Assembly (NCBI GenBank): GCA_049999725.1
Contig: JBNGIS010024649.1
Location: 1 to 29,889, forward strand
DNA length: 29,889 nucleotides
Source of the DNA: Haplomitrium mnioides
Lineage: Eukaryota; Marchantiophyta; Haplomitriopsida; Calobryales
Direction: 5' to 3'
In this document: piece after piece, positions 1-11,669 of the stretch
Position numbering within the stretch: position 1 is the stretch's first letter
Layout of the letters: each line of letters opens with the position of its first letter
Notes under the pieces: model-generated
What the model saw: the letters and a program-made list of their open reading frames with translations, nothing else
Database searches by the model: none
Told to the model about the DNA's origin: nothing
Program-made: the position numbers and the translations under genes

Positions 1-551
1 CACAGTCGATCGCATCACGGCTTCTTCCTGGGTGGTCGTAGCAGAGATCTGCCCTTTATCCCATAAGTTTTCTCCAATAAACTAGAAACACTATACAAAC
101 ATTTGACTCTAACCTTCCTTCGAGAGGCAGCCCCACAGGGGTGTAAGGCCACCGCTTATTTTCTTGCCCCTGGACGGATCTAGTTCAGGGCACAAAGGGC
201 AGCTTGTCCTCCAATGCACTTCCACTGGCTCCTAGGCAAGCTATTCATCAACACACATGTAGCTTGATAGGGGCTGGCTGGCCCTCAACTGCTAGATTAG
301 TTTTACAACAAAAATATATTTTTCCTTTTTCTTCTTCTTCCCTGAAAAAGAAATCAACTTCCTCGTCACCTAGCCTTCTCTCCTTTCCAACTACATCCCA
401 AAATTCCTCACCAATACTTATTTACATATTTTTACACTTTACACTCATTATACACAAAACTGAAGCTTCACTACTTCCCTCTCACTCCACTGCTCAGAAG
501 AGACCTCCTTCAAGCTGTTTCTCACCTTTTGTCAGGAACTATGCTCTCACA
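1..551 (-). repeat. Repeat family R, copy 1 (one defined terminus at 551)
   Basis: This stretch is homologous, in inverted orientation, to 29140-29889. Shared blocks include GGTGTAAGGCCACCGCTT (within 137-157 here, reverse complement within 29503-29523), a block around TGGACGGAYCTAGTTCAGG (171-189), and GGGGCTGGCTGGCCCTCAAC (270-289). Read on the minus strand, the copy starts TGTGAGAGCATAGT at 551 and runs leftwards off the window. Immediately outside that terminus the sequence is an unrelated integrase remnant, so 551 looks like a true insertion boundary. The TG start fits an LTR, but no coding domain, primer site or second end is visible, so the class is unknown. The region is richer in G+C than its surroundings. 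Confidence 0.75.
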
Positions 552-895
552 ATGACCAACTTGCAAGCCATACTTGCACAAAGCTCTCTTCACCATTTTA
601 GCCACTCATTCAACCAATCTATTCGCCTCAAAATAATGTCTAGAAGTAGTACAATGATGAATAAGAGCTTGCTCACATAAAATTTCAAACTCACCTCAAA
701 ATTCAGTATCTTAATCTGTCAACACTTTAGCATATGCTCCAAAATGACTAAGAACTTGATTGAAGAAAGTGACAAACACTTCTCTACTGGTCTTGTCTGG
801 TAATGTTACCAACTAAATCTACTTAGAGAAATGCTCTACTAACACCAATATGTACCTATTGTGCCGCTAGGTCAAAGACAACAGATGTTCAAAAT
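552..895 (-). pseudogene. Ty3/gypsy integrase core remnant, 3'-truncated by repeat R
   Basis: Minus-strand translation gives a nearly continuous integrase catalytic core. It begins near RYILVLVEHFSK (about 860), passes through FFNQVLSHFGAYAKVLTD, which carries the second catalytic Asp, and reaches FEANRLVE, the region of the catalytic Glu, then KRALCKYGLQVGH at 552. Five in-frame stops interrupt it. This sequence type is typical of Ty3/gypsy integrases and differs from the chromovirus copies A and B to the right, so it is a separate element. The reading frame ends exactly where the R terminus TGTGAGAG starts, consistent with R having inserted into it. The upstream part of pol would lie across the assembly gap. 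The fragment is non-functional. Confidence 0.8.
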
Positions 896-914
896 CCAAA
901 CTCTAACGATATCC

Positions 915-1014
915 NNNNNNNNNNNNNNNNNNNNNNNNNNNNNNNNNNNNNNNNNNNNNNNNNNNNNNNNNNNNNNNNNNNNNNNNNNNNNNNNNNNNNN
1001 NNNNNNNNNNNNNN
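915..1014. other. Assembly gap (100 Ns)
   Basis: A run of exactly 100 N. This round number is the usual placeholder for a gap of unknown length, so distances across it should not be trusted. Confidence 0.99.
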
Positions 1015-1880
1015 GAGTAACACTATATTATTTTCAAAACTTACTTAAAAGAGTAATGTCAAAAATATTCTAATGCAAAAAGTACTTTATTTTCCCAAAT
1101 TATGCAAGAGAGAAACCTCTTGAGAGAGCAACCTCAAATATCTAATAACAAAAATACTACATTATTTAGAAATTTTTATAAGAGAGAAACTTGAAATCTC
1201 TAAAACAAAAAAACACTACACTATTTTTGAAATTTGTATATGAAAGCTGCATCAAGATGTACATTATTTTCAAAATCTCTATGTGAGAGCAACTTTGAAT
1301 TTATACAATCACAAAAAGGAGATTAATTTGTAAATTCTTACAAGATGGCAATGCAAAATCTCTACCAATACAAAAGTTGCATTTACTTTTCAAAATTTTA
1401 AGAGAGAGCAAAATCAAATATCTACTAAAGCCATGATTACTTATTTATGAAATTCTTACAAAAGAGAAACATGTAACCTATACTAAGAGCAAGGTTGTGT
1501 TTTTTCAAAGTTTGTACAAGAGTAAGCATCAAGTGTTTACTAAAACAAGACAAACACTACGCTATTTTTCAAATTTAAATGAGAAGTGATCTAAAATATG
1601 TAATAAAAGACACTATGTTATTTCTAAAATTTGTACAATAAAGCAACATAAAATCTCTACTAAGAGAAACACTAGGCTACTTTGGAAATTTATTCAAGAG
1701 AGTAATATCTAATTCTACCAAGAAAAATGATAAATTACTTTTGAAAATTGAACCTAGTAGAAAAATGCTTTGCTATTTTTAAAATTTCAATATAGAAAAA
1801 AAAATATTGCGCTATTTATTGAATTTAAATGAGAGAAAAACTCACTTCTATACTAAGATGAACATTGGGTTATTGTAAGA
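1015..1880. repeat. Degenerate ~57-bp AT-rich tandem repeat
   Basis: Recurring block of the form CACTAYGCTATTTTTGAAAT, followed by GTACAAGAGAGAAAC and AAATCTCTACTAAGA. Clear unit starts are at 1214, 1555, 1611 and 1670, spacing 56-59 bp where adjacent. Units are strongly diverged with small indels and fade out near 1880. The left edge is lost in the gap. No coding potential is seen. From 1881 to about 2093 there is AT-rich sequence in which I recognise nothing. Confidence 0.7.
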
Positions 1881-2093
1881 AAACTCAAAGACAAACTCTG
1901 AGCATGTAATAACTCAAGATGACTCCATTAGAGTTATCAAATAAAAGGCAAAGCCAACCAAATGCTAAGAGGTAATGCTCTAAAGAGGACAAATGCTTAG
2001 ACTAATTGAGAGGAACTTGAGAATGGAGAGTTGAGCAATTAAGCCTTTTTATATATACTTGAGAAGAAGATGCCATCATTCTACTTCCTTTGC

Positions 2094-4135
2094 TCATAGA
2101 TCACTTCCAATTTCAACCTTGAAGAGTGATCTTATCCTACTTCACTATAAGTAAATTAAAATTCAAAAAATATTTATACCATTTTAATAAAATATTTCAA
2201 CCCTAGAAAGTGATCATTTTTTAATAGTCACTACCATCTACTTCATTCCTCTCTATTTTCTTATAAATAGCACATCATTTTTGCTTGTACTATTACATAA
2301 TATTTGTCTTCAAATCGTTAACGTCTTCGTTATTACCCCCACTTTCAAACAACCAAATATCATATTGAGCATTTTCAAGGTTAAAACAAGGCTTCCCATT
2401 TACATCATGAAGTAGACATTCATTCCACAAAACCTTACATTCAACTTGTGGATGTTGTATTTTTCTTGATAACTAATTTTGCCAAAACACGGTCCAATTT
2501 ATATTCTTCATGATCATCAAGAATTTTAGCCAAAAGAAGAACATGGTTGAAAAACTAGATGGACTAGGAACAAAAGACTTAAGTTAGAGATGTTGAACAC
2601 ACGATGAATCTTTGTATAGAGAGGAAAATCAAGTTTGTAAACAATGAGAAAAATAACTTAGGAAATAGAGAAAGAACTAATCCAAGTTAGAGATAACTTA
2701 TGTACTTGAGCATCTAAAAAAAGGAGAAGGTTGTGAGTATAGATCATAACTTGGTCACCTAAAACATAAAAGAAATCATGATTATGTTTGTCGACATATT
2801 ATTTTGCCAATTTTGAGCAATAACAAGATGGGTGCAAGCATCTTGCAAAGAGAAAGACAAATGAGACAAAAATGTAGAAATACTTAGAACATTGGAAGAG
2901 GAAAAATAAATCAAACCATTTGAAACAAGAAGATGTTGACTCAAATTTTTAAAAAAAAGAAGAGAAAATCTAATATTTGTTTGTTTAGAGTTGTTGAAGG
3001 CAAAATCCTCAACTAGTAGAAACTATCCCAATCGGTGTGATGTAATTTGATAAATGCTAGAAGCATATCCTATTTAGTGCGATTAGTACACTCTGTGTTA
3101 TCTTTTGTTTGAGGATGATAAGCCAATGATATAGAAAGCTTGGTATCCAAAATCTTCAACAACTATTGGGCCTTTCATAATCGAAAAAATACCAAACTAA
3201 TTTTTTGCCAATTGTGGAGCATCCAATGTGTCTATTGACAATGCTAAGTGAATTTGTTTCAAGCTTTTGTACAAACACCATAACTGCAGTAAACCTACAA
3301 GGTAAAGTTGGAAGTGAAGTGAGAAGATTCAAACTCACATGTTTCCAAGAAGCAATAGAAATCGGTAGTGGTTGAAGAAGTTCAATTGGTTTTTGATTGG
3401 AAACCTTGTTTCGTTGACAACTTCTAGAAGAATGAACAAAACCACAAACGTCTCTAACTAGGTTTGGCCACCACCAAGTACGTTGAAACAACTTTGTAGT
3501 ATTATCTATGTCAAGATGCCCTAAGATTGGAGTGTCATATGCTTCTTATAAACAAGCCACATGAAGTTTAACATCTTGTGGAACACATATTTGATGACTT
3601 CAATAGAGAATACCATCTCTAGTAGAAAAAAAAAACATGACACTCTTTATCTTTCACCATCGGTTGTGCTTGAACAAGATTGAAGAGGACATCATCTTGT
3701 AATTTTTGCTAATAAACTTCATGAATTGTCTCATCCAGATGTAATATACTAATGTTTGTTGTCTTTCTCACATTCAATTCATGATAAAGCCTTCATGAAT
3801 ATGCATTTGGAATGGTATGAAACCATCTTAGCTTGTACTCTAACTTAACATCAAACAATTGTTATTGATCTTCTCATCGACGATGACAACTTGTCATATT
3901 TTCCCAGTGAATTGATTGTAGTCATGGTTTGTGATCAATGCACATACGTACATGTTTTTTCAAACAATAATATCTCCAAACCTTCATAAACCATAGCTAT
4001 GTGCTCTCAATCTTTGGGAGAGTAATTCCTCTCTAAGATATTTAGTTGGCGTGATATGAAAGCAGTTAGATGAAGCTCATCTTCAAACTTCTATTGTAAC
4101 ACTACTCCAATAGCAAAATTAAACACATCAAAGTG
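2094..4135 (-). pseudogene. Ty3/gypsy chromovirus pol 3' end, copy A (RNase H, integrase, chromodomain)
   Basis: Read on the minus strand from 4135 down, the domains come in normal order. RNase H comes first (4130-3770: FISRQLNILERNYS, then FDVKLEYK). The H2C2 integrase zinc finger and start of the core follow (3600-3290: GHLDIDNTTKLFQRTWWWPN, SCQRNK). A further core segment lies at 3140-3010 (AYHPQTKDNTE, then HHTDWDSF). Last is a chromodomain (about 2520-2340: EEYKLDRVLAK, then NLENAQYDIWLFESGG). The chromodomain marks it as a chromovirus. The middle of the catalytic core between about 3190 and 3140 is missing compared with copy B, and there are many stops and frameshifts. The 5' end is cut inside RNase H at about 4135, directly against the 3' flank of copy B. 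No LTR ends could be identified. Confidence 0.85.
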
Positions 4136-5605
4136 ATTTTATCCTACTTCTCTAAAAGTAACTTTGAAAGAAAGTAACCTTGTCTCTTTTCAACCTTAAA
4201 AGTAACCTTATACCACTTCACTTAAAATAACTTCAAAAGAAAGTAATCTTAAAATGATCTCTACCACTTACTTTACTCCTCTTTATTTTCTTATAAATAG
4301 CACAACATCATGCTTATACTATAACATAATACTCGCCTTCTAATCGATGCTATCATTGTCATTGCCACAACTTTCAAATAATTAAATAGCCTCTTTAGCA
4401 TTCTCAAGGTTTGAATTAGGTTATTGAGCTTGAGGATGCTGCCATTGCTTGATAACTCTTTTTGCCAAAATGCAATCCACTTTATATTCTTAATAATCAT
4501 CAAGAACAATAGTCAAATAATGAAGTTGAACATGATTTGGAAAAGAAGATGGACTAAGGACAAAAGACTTAAATTTATAGATTTGGAATACATGATGAAT
4601 CTTCATGTGAAGAGGAAGATCAGGTTTGAAAGCAACAAAAGAAATAACTTGAGAAATAAAGAAAGGCCCAATCCAAGAAAGAGCTAACTTACGAACTTGA
4701 GTATCCAAAGAAAATAGAAGATCATGAGTAGATAACATAACTTGATCACATAAAATATAAGAGAAATCAAAACGACGGTTGCTAGCATTTTTTTTTACGA
4801 TTTTGAGCAACAATTAGATGGTTACGAGCATCTTGAAAAGAAGAAGATAAACAAAAAAAAGGTAGAAATACTTAGAATATTGGAAGAAGAAAGAGAAAGC
4901 AAACCATCAGAAACAACATGATGTTGATCCAAATTAAGAAAGAAAGAAGAAAATCGAGTACTTGCTTGTTTGAAGTTGTTGTAGGCAAACTCCACATCCG
5001 GTGAGAAATTATCCCAATTGGTGTGATGAAAATTGATTAACACACAAAGCATATCCTCCATAGTATAATTAGCACGCTATGTTTTCCCATCTATTTGAGG
5101 ATGATAAGCAATAGACATAAAGAGCTTGGCTCTCAAAAGCTTTAACAACTCTCACCAAAACTTTGCAATGAAACGCACATCTCTAGCAGATATTAACACC
5201 TTGGATATTTCATGATGACGTAAGACAATATCAAAGTAAAATTTTCCCAATTGCGGAGAATTCATTATATCCATTATCGATGCTAAATGATTTTTTTTGT
5301 TGAGCTTGTTCACAAACACCACAATGATAGTAAACCCACAAAGGGTAGTTGGAAGTGAAGTGACAAGATCCAAACTCCCATGTTCCCAACTAGTAGTAGT
5401 GGTTGAAGAAGTCTTGATGGTTTTTTATTTGAAGCTTTTTTTTGCTGACAACTTTCACACAAACGAACAAAACCATGAACATCTTGAGCCAAGTTGGGCC
5501 ACCACCAAGTGCGCTGAAGCAACTTTGTAGTTTTTTCTAGTCCAAGATGCCCTGAGAGGATTGATTGCTTTATATATTTCAAATAAATTTGATTCAATAG
5601 TAGCT
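4136..5605 (-). pseudogene. Ty3/gypsy chromovirus pol 3' end, copy B (integrase, chromodomain)
   Basis: Second, directly repeated copy of the same family. On the minus strand: H2C2 zinc finger (SGHLGLEKTTKLLQRTWWWP at about 5560-5500, CESCQQKK), integrase core (MDLVTSLPTTLCGF; SARDVRFIAKFW with the catalytic Asp region; SIAYHPQIDGKT; HHTNWDNFSPDVEFAYNN), the C-terminal domain (DQVMLSTHDL, QVRKLALSWIGPF) and a decayed chromodomain at 4505-4380 (EYKVDCILAKR, NLENAKEAI). It keeps the core segment that copy A lost but starts only at the zinc finger. The 3' flank (4136-4380) matches the 3' flank of copy A (2094-2340), including the shared CTTATAAATAGCAC. Stops and frameshifts make it non-functional. 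Confidence 0.85.
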
Positions 5606-6149
5606 AGAGTAGTTTTCTTCAATTTGTTTTTTTGTGTGAGAAGAAAATCAAAAGAGAGAATTGGGATTGTGTTGCATCAAGTACATTAATATGTGATTTG
5701 GATTTGTGTTTTTTCTTTGTAGATGCTATATTTTCTAGAAAGTATTGTCTAAAAAAATGCATCCTCACTTTTATAAGCAGACCATTGAGCATGTACTTGT
5801 TTTGAGTTTCGAGGTTACTTCTCATCAAATGAGAAAACTTTGAGAACATTTGCAATCCAAAACGACATGCTCTCTAGGTCGAGTAATGCAACAACAAAAA
5901 TAAAAATTTTGGGTTTCATATTGTATAAAGTGCCAAATTTGTGCATGTATCTTGTTTGATGTGAAATGGTTCCTTCTTGCAACATAGATGTTTCATCATA
6001 GATTTCTTGAGGTGGTCAAAATATACGTTCAAGTGAAACCTCTTCTTTTGGCTAGTGAATATCAACTTGAGAAGGTACATCAACATTTTAAGAATCACTA
6101 AAAGAGTTATAGATTGTGAACCTGAAAACATGAATTGTGTTTTGAGTCC
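5606..6149. other. Unassigned AT-rich sequence
   Basis: Lies between chromovirus copy B and the 3' end of gene M1. Short open frames exist on the minus strand (5619-5855, 5916-6131), but neither shows a recognisable domain. It may include the 3' untranslated region of M1. Confidence 0.4.
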
Positions 6150-7439
6150 TTATTGATTTCTTTCAATAATGTACACTACAATCTTGTATTGGGCAAGAAA
6201 TAAATTCATTCCACTACTGAATGTCAAAATCTATAAAGAACTTGTAGGAGTTCTTGTTTATATTGTTGTTAATTGACCTGTTTGTTGGCATTAACTACTC
6301 TTGCTTCTTTTTGAAATTGCTTGACTCCAGAATAAGCCTTCAAGGGAATCAACATTGTACTTGGAATTTTTGTATTTACTTCTAATAGACACTTGAGTTG
6401 ACAAATACCGTCCAAAGGTAACCACAGCTCATATATTGAAAATTATTTACTCTAAATCTTTCCATCTAAATTACTCAACTTGAACTAGAACTGTTGATTG
6501 AAGGCTATTTCAATAATATTTTGAACCAAAGAGGGACATTGTTGTAGAAACGATTTAAAATCCCAAGTCTCAAGTAGAAGAGTTACTTGTGGTTTAGGAT
6601 TATAGGACAATTGTAGCGCCTTTTAAGTTTTGTTATCATAAAAGCCTTCACACGTTTCAAATGTTTTGAGAATCTGCTAAACATTTGATCAATTTAATCA
6701 TGAGTATTGTTGACTATGAGAAATATCACTTTCATTTTTTGAAATACATTCTTATTTATCAAGAGACTAAGACATCCAAACAAAATAGAATTCTTCTTCT
6801 CTCGTGTCATATTGTCAAGTTGAAAATACAAACAAGGTAGGAGGTAATGACCCTTGAAAGTCACATAGCATTTTATTGAGCCATATAGTTGTCAAATGAG
6901 AGTTACTACTCAAGTTTGTATAGGTTGAGAAGACCTTCGAAGAAAGAGTATGATTGAAATTTAAAGCACCAACAACATGCACACCTACTAAATAATCTTT
7001 ATCAATGTCTTATGATGGTGAAGACCAGTGTTGAATCTTTGTTTTCTTTTGATTTATACAATAAATCGCAATGCCCAAGTACTTTTGACTATTGACATAG
7101 CATTTTCTTCTATGGTTTGCAAGTTTTGTTCTTTCTTTCATTTGTTGGTCATGATGAAGAGACGATTTGAGTGCACCACCAAAAAAACCAAAAATATATT
7201 AATGCTTCTAGGAAAGAAGTATTGCAATAAAAAATTTCTTAAGTGGTTGGGAGGAGTGTTTAATGCATGAAGGGTTCCAAAGCTTAGCAAAAACAATTTA
7301 GTAAAAAGATGAAAAAATAAAAATGAATCCCCTTTCACTTGGAGTTTTTAACGAGAGGTAGTTGGAAACAAAAATAAATGAAGAGAGAACACTTGAAGAA
7401 ATGAATCTCGTGCATTCACAAACTCACAAATGTGCATAG

Positions 7440-8070
7440 CTCAACAACAATAACAAACCTTATGTGTTTTTCAACTCAAAACATGCAAAGGATTCCAAAC
7501 AACAATAACAAGCCTTAATCATTCTTTGACTCAAATTTACAAAGGATTCCAAGCAACAACAACAAACCCTTTGGGCGCAAAGGGTCACAGACAACATCAA
7601 TTATTCATTGTCTCACTTTGACTTAAGCATGGAGAAGATTCAAATCAACAAAAACAAAGCCCATGAGCGTATAGGGTAAAAAAAAAAAAAAAACAACTTA
7701 TAGACTTATTTTGACTACAAGATCATATAAGGTTCAAACCAACAATGACAAACACTAGATAGGCACATAGCTATGGACAACAACAACAATTCCTAGGCTT
7801 ATTTTTATTTTAAATACGTATGAAATTCAAGCCAACAATGACAAACCCTAAGCGCGTAGAGTCACCTACAACAACAACAATTCTTAGGCTTTGCTTTGAC
7901 TCTAAACACTAATAGGATTGAAACCAACAAAAACAAAACCTTTGCTTCTAAAGAATCGCAAAAAACAACACCAATTTTAAAGTTTAATTTGACTCTATAG
8001 CACATATGATTCAAACCACTGACAACAAACGTTATACATGCATAAAGTCACAAACCTATACGTACCAAGG
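7440..8070. repeat. ~92-bp tandem array in the presumed intron of M1
   Basis: Units contain ACCAACAATGACAAACCCTA, a GCGCGTAGAGTC-type segment, a CAACAACAACAATTC run and a TTTGACTC segment. Unit anchors fall at about 7555, 7647, 7741, 7834, 7926 and 8017, that is 91-94 bp apart. Two shortened units (54 bp) lie to the left at 7447 and 7501. A poly-A run sits at 7677-7693. The array lies between the two conserved coding blocks of M1, so it is probably intronic. Its GCGC(G/A)TA core resembles the core of the other arrays in this region. Confidence 0.75.
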
Positions 8071-9610
8071 TTGCAAAAAAATAATGATTCTTCATCTCTC
8101 TTAAACTTGTGAGTACGTGCTTAATGAGTTTATCAAGAACAGAAAAACATCATAATAATCTTTCATTTCAAAAGTTAAAGCAATTTCTTGCCTTTGTCAA
8201 GCTCCAAAACAAAATTTTCCTGCATTGATTTGATTTCTTTGCATATTTTACAAACAAAAAATTTATTGCATTTAGGAATTTTGATATTTGGAAAGTGCAT
8301 TCTCTAATGCTTTGTAGAACCACAAAAACTTAGAATGCAATCAGAGTTCTTCTCTTTCAAATAAGTTTTATAGTAGTCACAAACTTTCCATTTGGTAAAA
8401 TTATGCTACAAATTATAAATTTCATGAGTCTACACTTTCACAGTGTTCTTGAAAAGAAATATCCATCCATTAATGCACAAATACTCCCTTAGTAGACAAT
8501 TCTCTATTTTCAAAATTGTATATAGGATCTGCATTCTTGAGATTTTGTATCCTTTGGATTATATCATTCCCTACTGATAATAATAATTTGAAGACTCTTC
8601 TATATACAATGGTACTATCAAGTAGAGTAAATTTATTGTCAATGTTGGAATCTTTTCTTGGTATTCCTCATTGAAATGTGATATCTCAATTCTTCATGCT
8701 TTGTCAAAAGTATGTTTCTCTTACAACTCTCAAGAAACATGTCTTGCAGAATGACAAAAAGTTATTTCACCAACATAAAGTTCTTCTTAATTTCAAAATT
8801 GATATCAGATCAAGCTTTTTCTTTATATAGCTCTTGTCAAAATGAATTTTCAACAAAGAATTGTCACGTAAGGGATTTACTCATTTGAGTTTTGGCCCAA
8901 ACTTATGTTTGGTAGGTTAATTTGGTTTGTATGGAAATTCAGCTATTTTAGATTAAGCATTATCTTCAAGATCTTGTACATCATCACAATTATTTTTGGT
9001 TTCAAAAAAATGTTTCTTCAATCTAGATAAACAAGTTTGAGTTGTAGAAGAACTTAATCAAGCTATAACAGAGTCATCACCAAAATCTTGAGCATAAGAA
9101 GTGTTTGTTGAAGAACAATTAGAGCCTTTGGCAATAACTCTAGAGAAATAATTTGTGCTTGAGAATCATTGCCTAAATTAGCATCTACTAATTCCCTAGT
9201 TGTTTTCCATTTCCAAACATCTCTAGAGTCTTGGTTTCAAGTCCCTTGAGCATAATTAACTTTTAGATTGAGTGTTGTTGAAGGTGACAACATATCAAAA
9301 TCAAAACTAAAATTTTCATCCGATTTCGCTCTCTTGAACTTGGAATTATCGACAAATATGTTTTGATCTTGTTCTTTGTCAACTTCATTGGTTCTTGACA
9401 AAGACTACTCAATAACATTTTGAAGATTGTTACTTTAATGTCAACTAGTAGATTTAAGAGTATCTTTCTTGTTCTTTAATCCCAATAGAGAAGCTCTAGT
9501 TCCATTGAAATAAAGTTTGGTTGGAGTGTCAAGCCCTATGCACGTATTGGGTCTAGTGTTTTTGAAAATCTTATGAAAAAATGAACTTTGATTACTTGAT
9601 TCAAAAGTTA

Positions 9611-9700
9611 GATCGTATGCGTGCATAAGGTTGAGTTTTGGATTCTATGAGTACATGGAGTTCACTTCTTGACCCTATGCGTGCATAGACTTCACTTTGA
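9611..9700 (-). repeat. 30-bp in-frame repeat within M1 (10-residue unit)
   Basis: Three units begin at 9611, 9641 and 9671, exactly 30 bp apart (plus-strand form GATCCTATGCGTGCATAGRG). On the minus strand they encode YARIGSRSEL and related decapeptides directly after the MASILGKNM segment. The same repeat at the same protein position occurs in M2 with more units. Confidence 0.7.
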
Positions 9701-9910
9701 TGATTTTTATATGTTGAAATGTTTTGTTGAATAGCATGCATGTTTTTTCCTAAAATGCTAGCCATCACACTTGATGCTCATGGTTTGCCAATGCTTCTAT
9801 ACTTAAAATAATGATTTGAAAGTTTATCACATTGTTGTCTAACAGTGAAACTTCTTTGAGAACAAGAATCTTGAAATTTTATTTGCTTCATACTCTTGCG
9901 CATCTGCCAT

Positions 9911-10185
9911 TTAAAATATACCAAAAAGTGAAAAACTTGATGAATGAGCAAAGGAGACAATTATAGTACATGCTGGTATCCTAAAACCCTAGCTTTTTGA
10001 AAAACAAATCCACAAAACGACAAAATAAATCAAATATTTAAAGGACTTTTTTTCAAGTAGAAAAATGCATATGAGCATTGCTTTATATACTCACTAGTTT
10101 GTTTCACCATGAGAACCTATGTGGTAAGAGCTACACAAATCACTTTTTGTAGAAAATCATTTTAAAAAATTTATGGTATAAAAGA
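9911..10185. promoter_or_regulatory. Bidirectional promoter copy 1 (M1 / lost P0 gene)
   Basis: TATA box TATAAAAG at 10177-10184 on the plus strand, followed by ACGACATCCATTGTTGTGAG. The whole interval is homologous to 12489-12762: AATCCACAAA, GAACCTATGTG and the TATA context all match. The distance from the M start codon (9910) to the TATA box is 267 bp, identical to copy 2. No homologue of the P coding exon follows this copy. From 10186 to about 10720 I see only AT-rich sequence, so the plus-strand gene of this unit appears to have been lost. Confidence 0.7.
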
Positions 10186-10719
10186 AACGACATCCATTGT
10201 TGTGAGCGCACTTGTAAGATTGATTTCTTTTCCTTGTAATAGTCGCTACTTTGAACCAAGAACATGCTACTCAAAATACAAATTTTTTTTTCTTTGAAAA
10301 GAATATCGTTTTCAATCTAACAAAACAGAGAAAGTGAAGTTACTTTTCAAAAACAAAATCTACGTGAGCTTTTTGTGCTTTATTTTTTTTCCATTTTAAC
10401 AAGCTTGATATAGCAAGAAGCAATTTAATCATGGAAAGCTAAATGGCATTTTTAATGTTTATGAAAATATTAGAAATCTTGAAGTCGATGAAAAGTATAA
10501 AAATTATGGTTTGTTTTCACAAAAAACTTGCATTTTTCATTGATTACATTTCAAAGCCTGAAAATTGAAGCATCTATCAGAATAGGTTATTTTTAAATAG
10601 ATTTGGTTGTAGAAGCTTTTTATGCGTATACAGATGTTGCCACTAAAAACTTATTTTTTGAAAAATAAATAGAAAAACCCAAGCTGACTAGAAGTCAAGG
10701 AAATGAGTTTGGAATCCCA

Positions 10720-11470
10720 AGGTACAAACCTTGTGTGGATTTCAGAGCTCTATTTTGAAGTTCAAGAAAGAAAGAAGCTTTCATTTGTAGTTCAAAATCC
10801 ATGCACGTAAAGGGTAAAGTGCTCATGTTTTAGAAGGTTTAAGCAATTCAAAATACTTAAAAATTTAGAGATTCATATATGCAATGGAGTCATAGTTAAG
10901 AATAAAAAAGGCTGGAGGGTTTAGAGATTTACTTTAGAGTCTAAACAAGCAGCAAGCTCCAAGTTTTGGACCACAGTCTCCCAAACAAAAGGTTTTCAGT
11001 TCCGCAAAAGAGTCTTTAAGCAATTTAGAATCTAAGTTCTACACGATAGTATTTATATGTACAAGGTTTAGGAGCTGTATCATAGTTTGTGCGTGTCAAA
11101 GGATTTGACTTCCACACCAAAGTCTTTGTGTGCATAGGAATTTGAGTTCTACATCTCAACACTAATGAATAAAGATTATGCTCAACAAAGGTTTTGAGTT
11201 CTACAGTAGAGTTTTTGCGCATCATGTTTCAAATTGTGCATCAATGCCTATGCGCCATAGGGTTCAGACCTCTAGATTTGATTCCATGTGCACTTAAGTT
11301 TATGTTTTTTGAAACGAACTCTCGGCTTGCTTATGATTCTGATTTTTGAATTGGAATCTAAGAGTAAAATGGGCTCAAAGCTCTACATTAGAGTCAAAGC
11401 ACGCTAAAGGTTTCAAGTTTTACATCAAAGACCATGCTAACAAAGGATTAAGTAGTGGATTTAGGTAGAT
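10720..11470. repeat. Degenerate ~40-bp array, probably in the intron of M2
   Basis: Recurring segments such as GAGTTCTACA, AAAGTCTTTGTGTGCATAGG and GCGCCATAGGGTTC, loosely spaced about 40 bp apart and strongly diverged. It lies downstream (minus strand) of the M2 coding block, the place corresponding to the 92-bp array in M1. The core (C/T)ATGCGC(C/G)ATAGGGTT is again shared. From 11471 to 11669 I see nothing further. Confidence 0.55.
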
Positions 11471-11669
11471 GCTTCAACGATGCCAAAAATCAATACCAAA
11501 ACATTAAAACTCTTCTTGCAAACAATATAGAAGGAAAGAATATAATTATATTTTGGATCAAAAAACATTTCACAAACCAAATGAAGATTATGATTAAATG
11601 TTTAAGTTTCATTTGTAGATGATAAAAATGAGCTTTGAATGGTTTACAATAAAGAGTTCAAATATGTTT

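Larger units (their letters stand above)
6150..9910 (-). pseudogene. Gene M1: DUF7869-like (transposase-like) protein, decayed
   Basis: The putative start is the ATG at 9910 (AAATGGCAGA; product begins MADAQEYEANK). The N-terminal part (9910-8900) includes MASILGKNM, a 10-residue repeat (PYARIGSRS type, 9611-9700) and an acidic Ser/Asn-rich stretch (NIFVDNSKFKRAKSD). A cysteine motif follows near 8300-8225 (PKCNKFFVCKICKEIKSM). After a repeat-filled probable intron (8070-7440), a second coding block (about 7190-6170) shows the features I associate with the DUF7869 family: NQKKTKIQHW, DKDYLVGVHVVGALNFN, LDNMTREKKN, NNTHD(stop)IDQMFSRFSK and LLLETWDFKSFLQQCP. In that family these surround presumed acidic catalytic residues of an RNase H-like fold. 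Here the first Asp site reads Tyr-Cys, and stops and frameshifts are frequent. Family name and fold are from memory; a homology search would settle them. It is transcribed divergently from the promoter at 9911-10185. Confidence 0.65.

Noticed and set aside
204-680. 158-codon Ser/Pro-rich plus-strand open frame
   Set aside because: It runs across the boundary between repeat R and the integrase remnant, and has no domain. Chance frame in pyrimidine-rich repeat.
861-1073. 70-codon open frame
   Set aside because: Half of it is the run of Ns.
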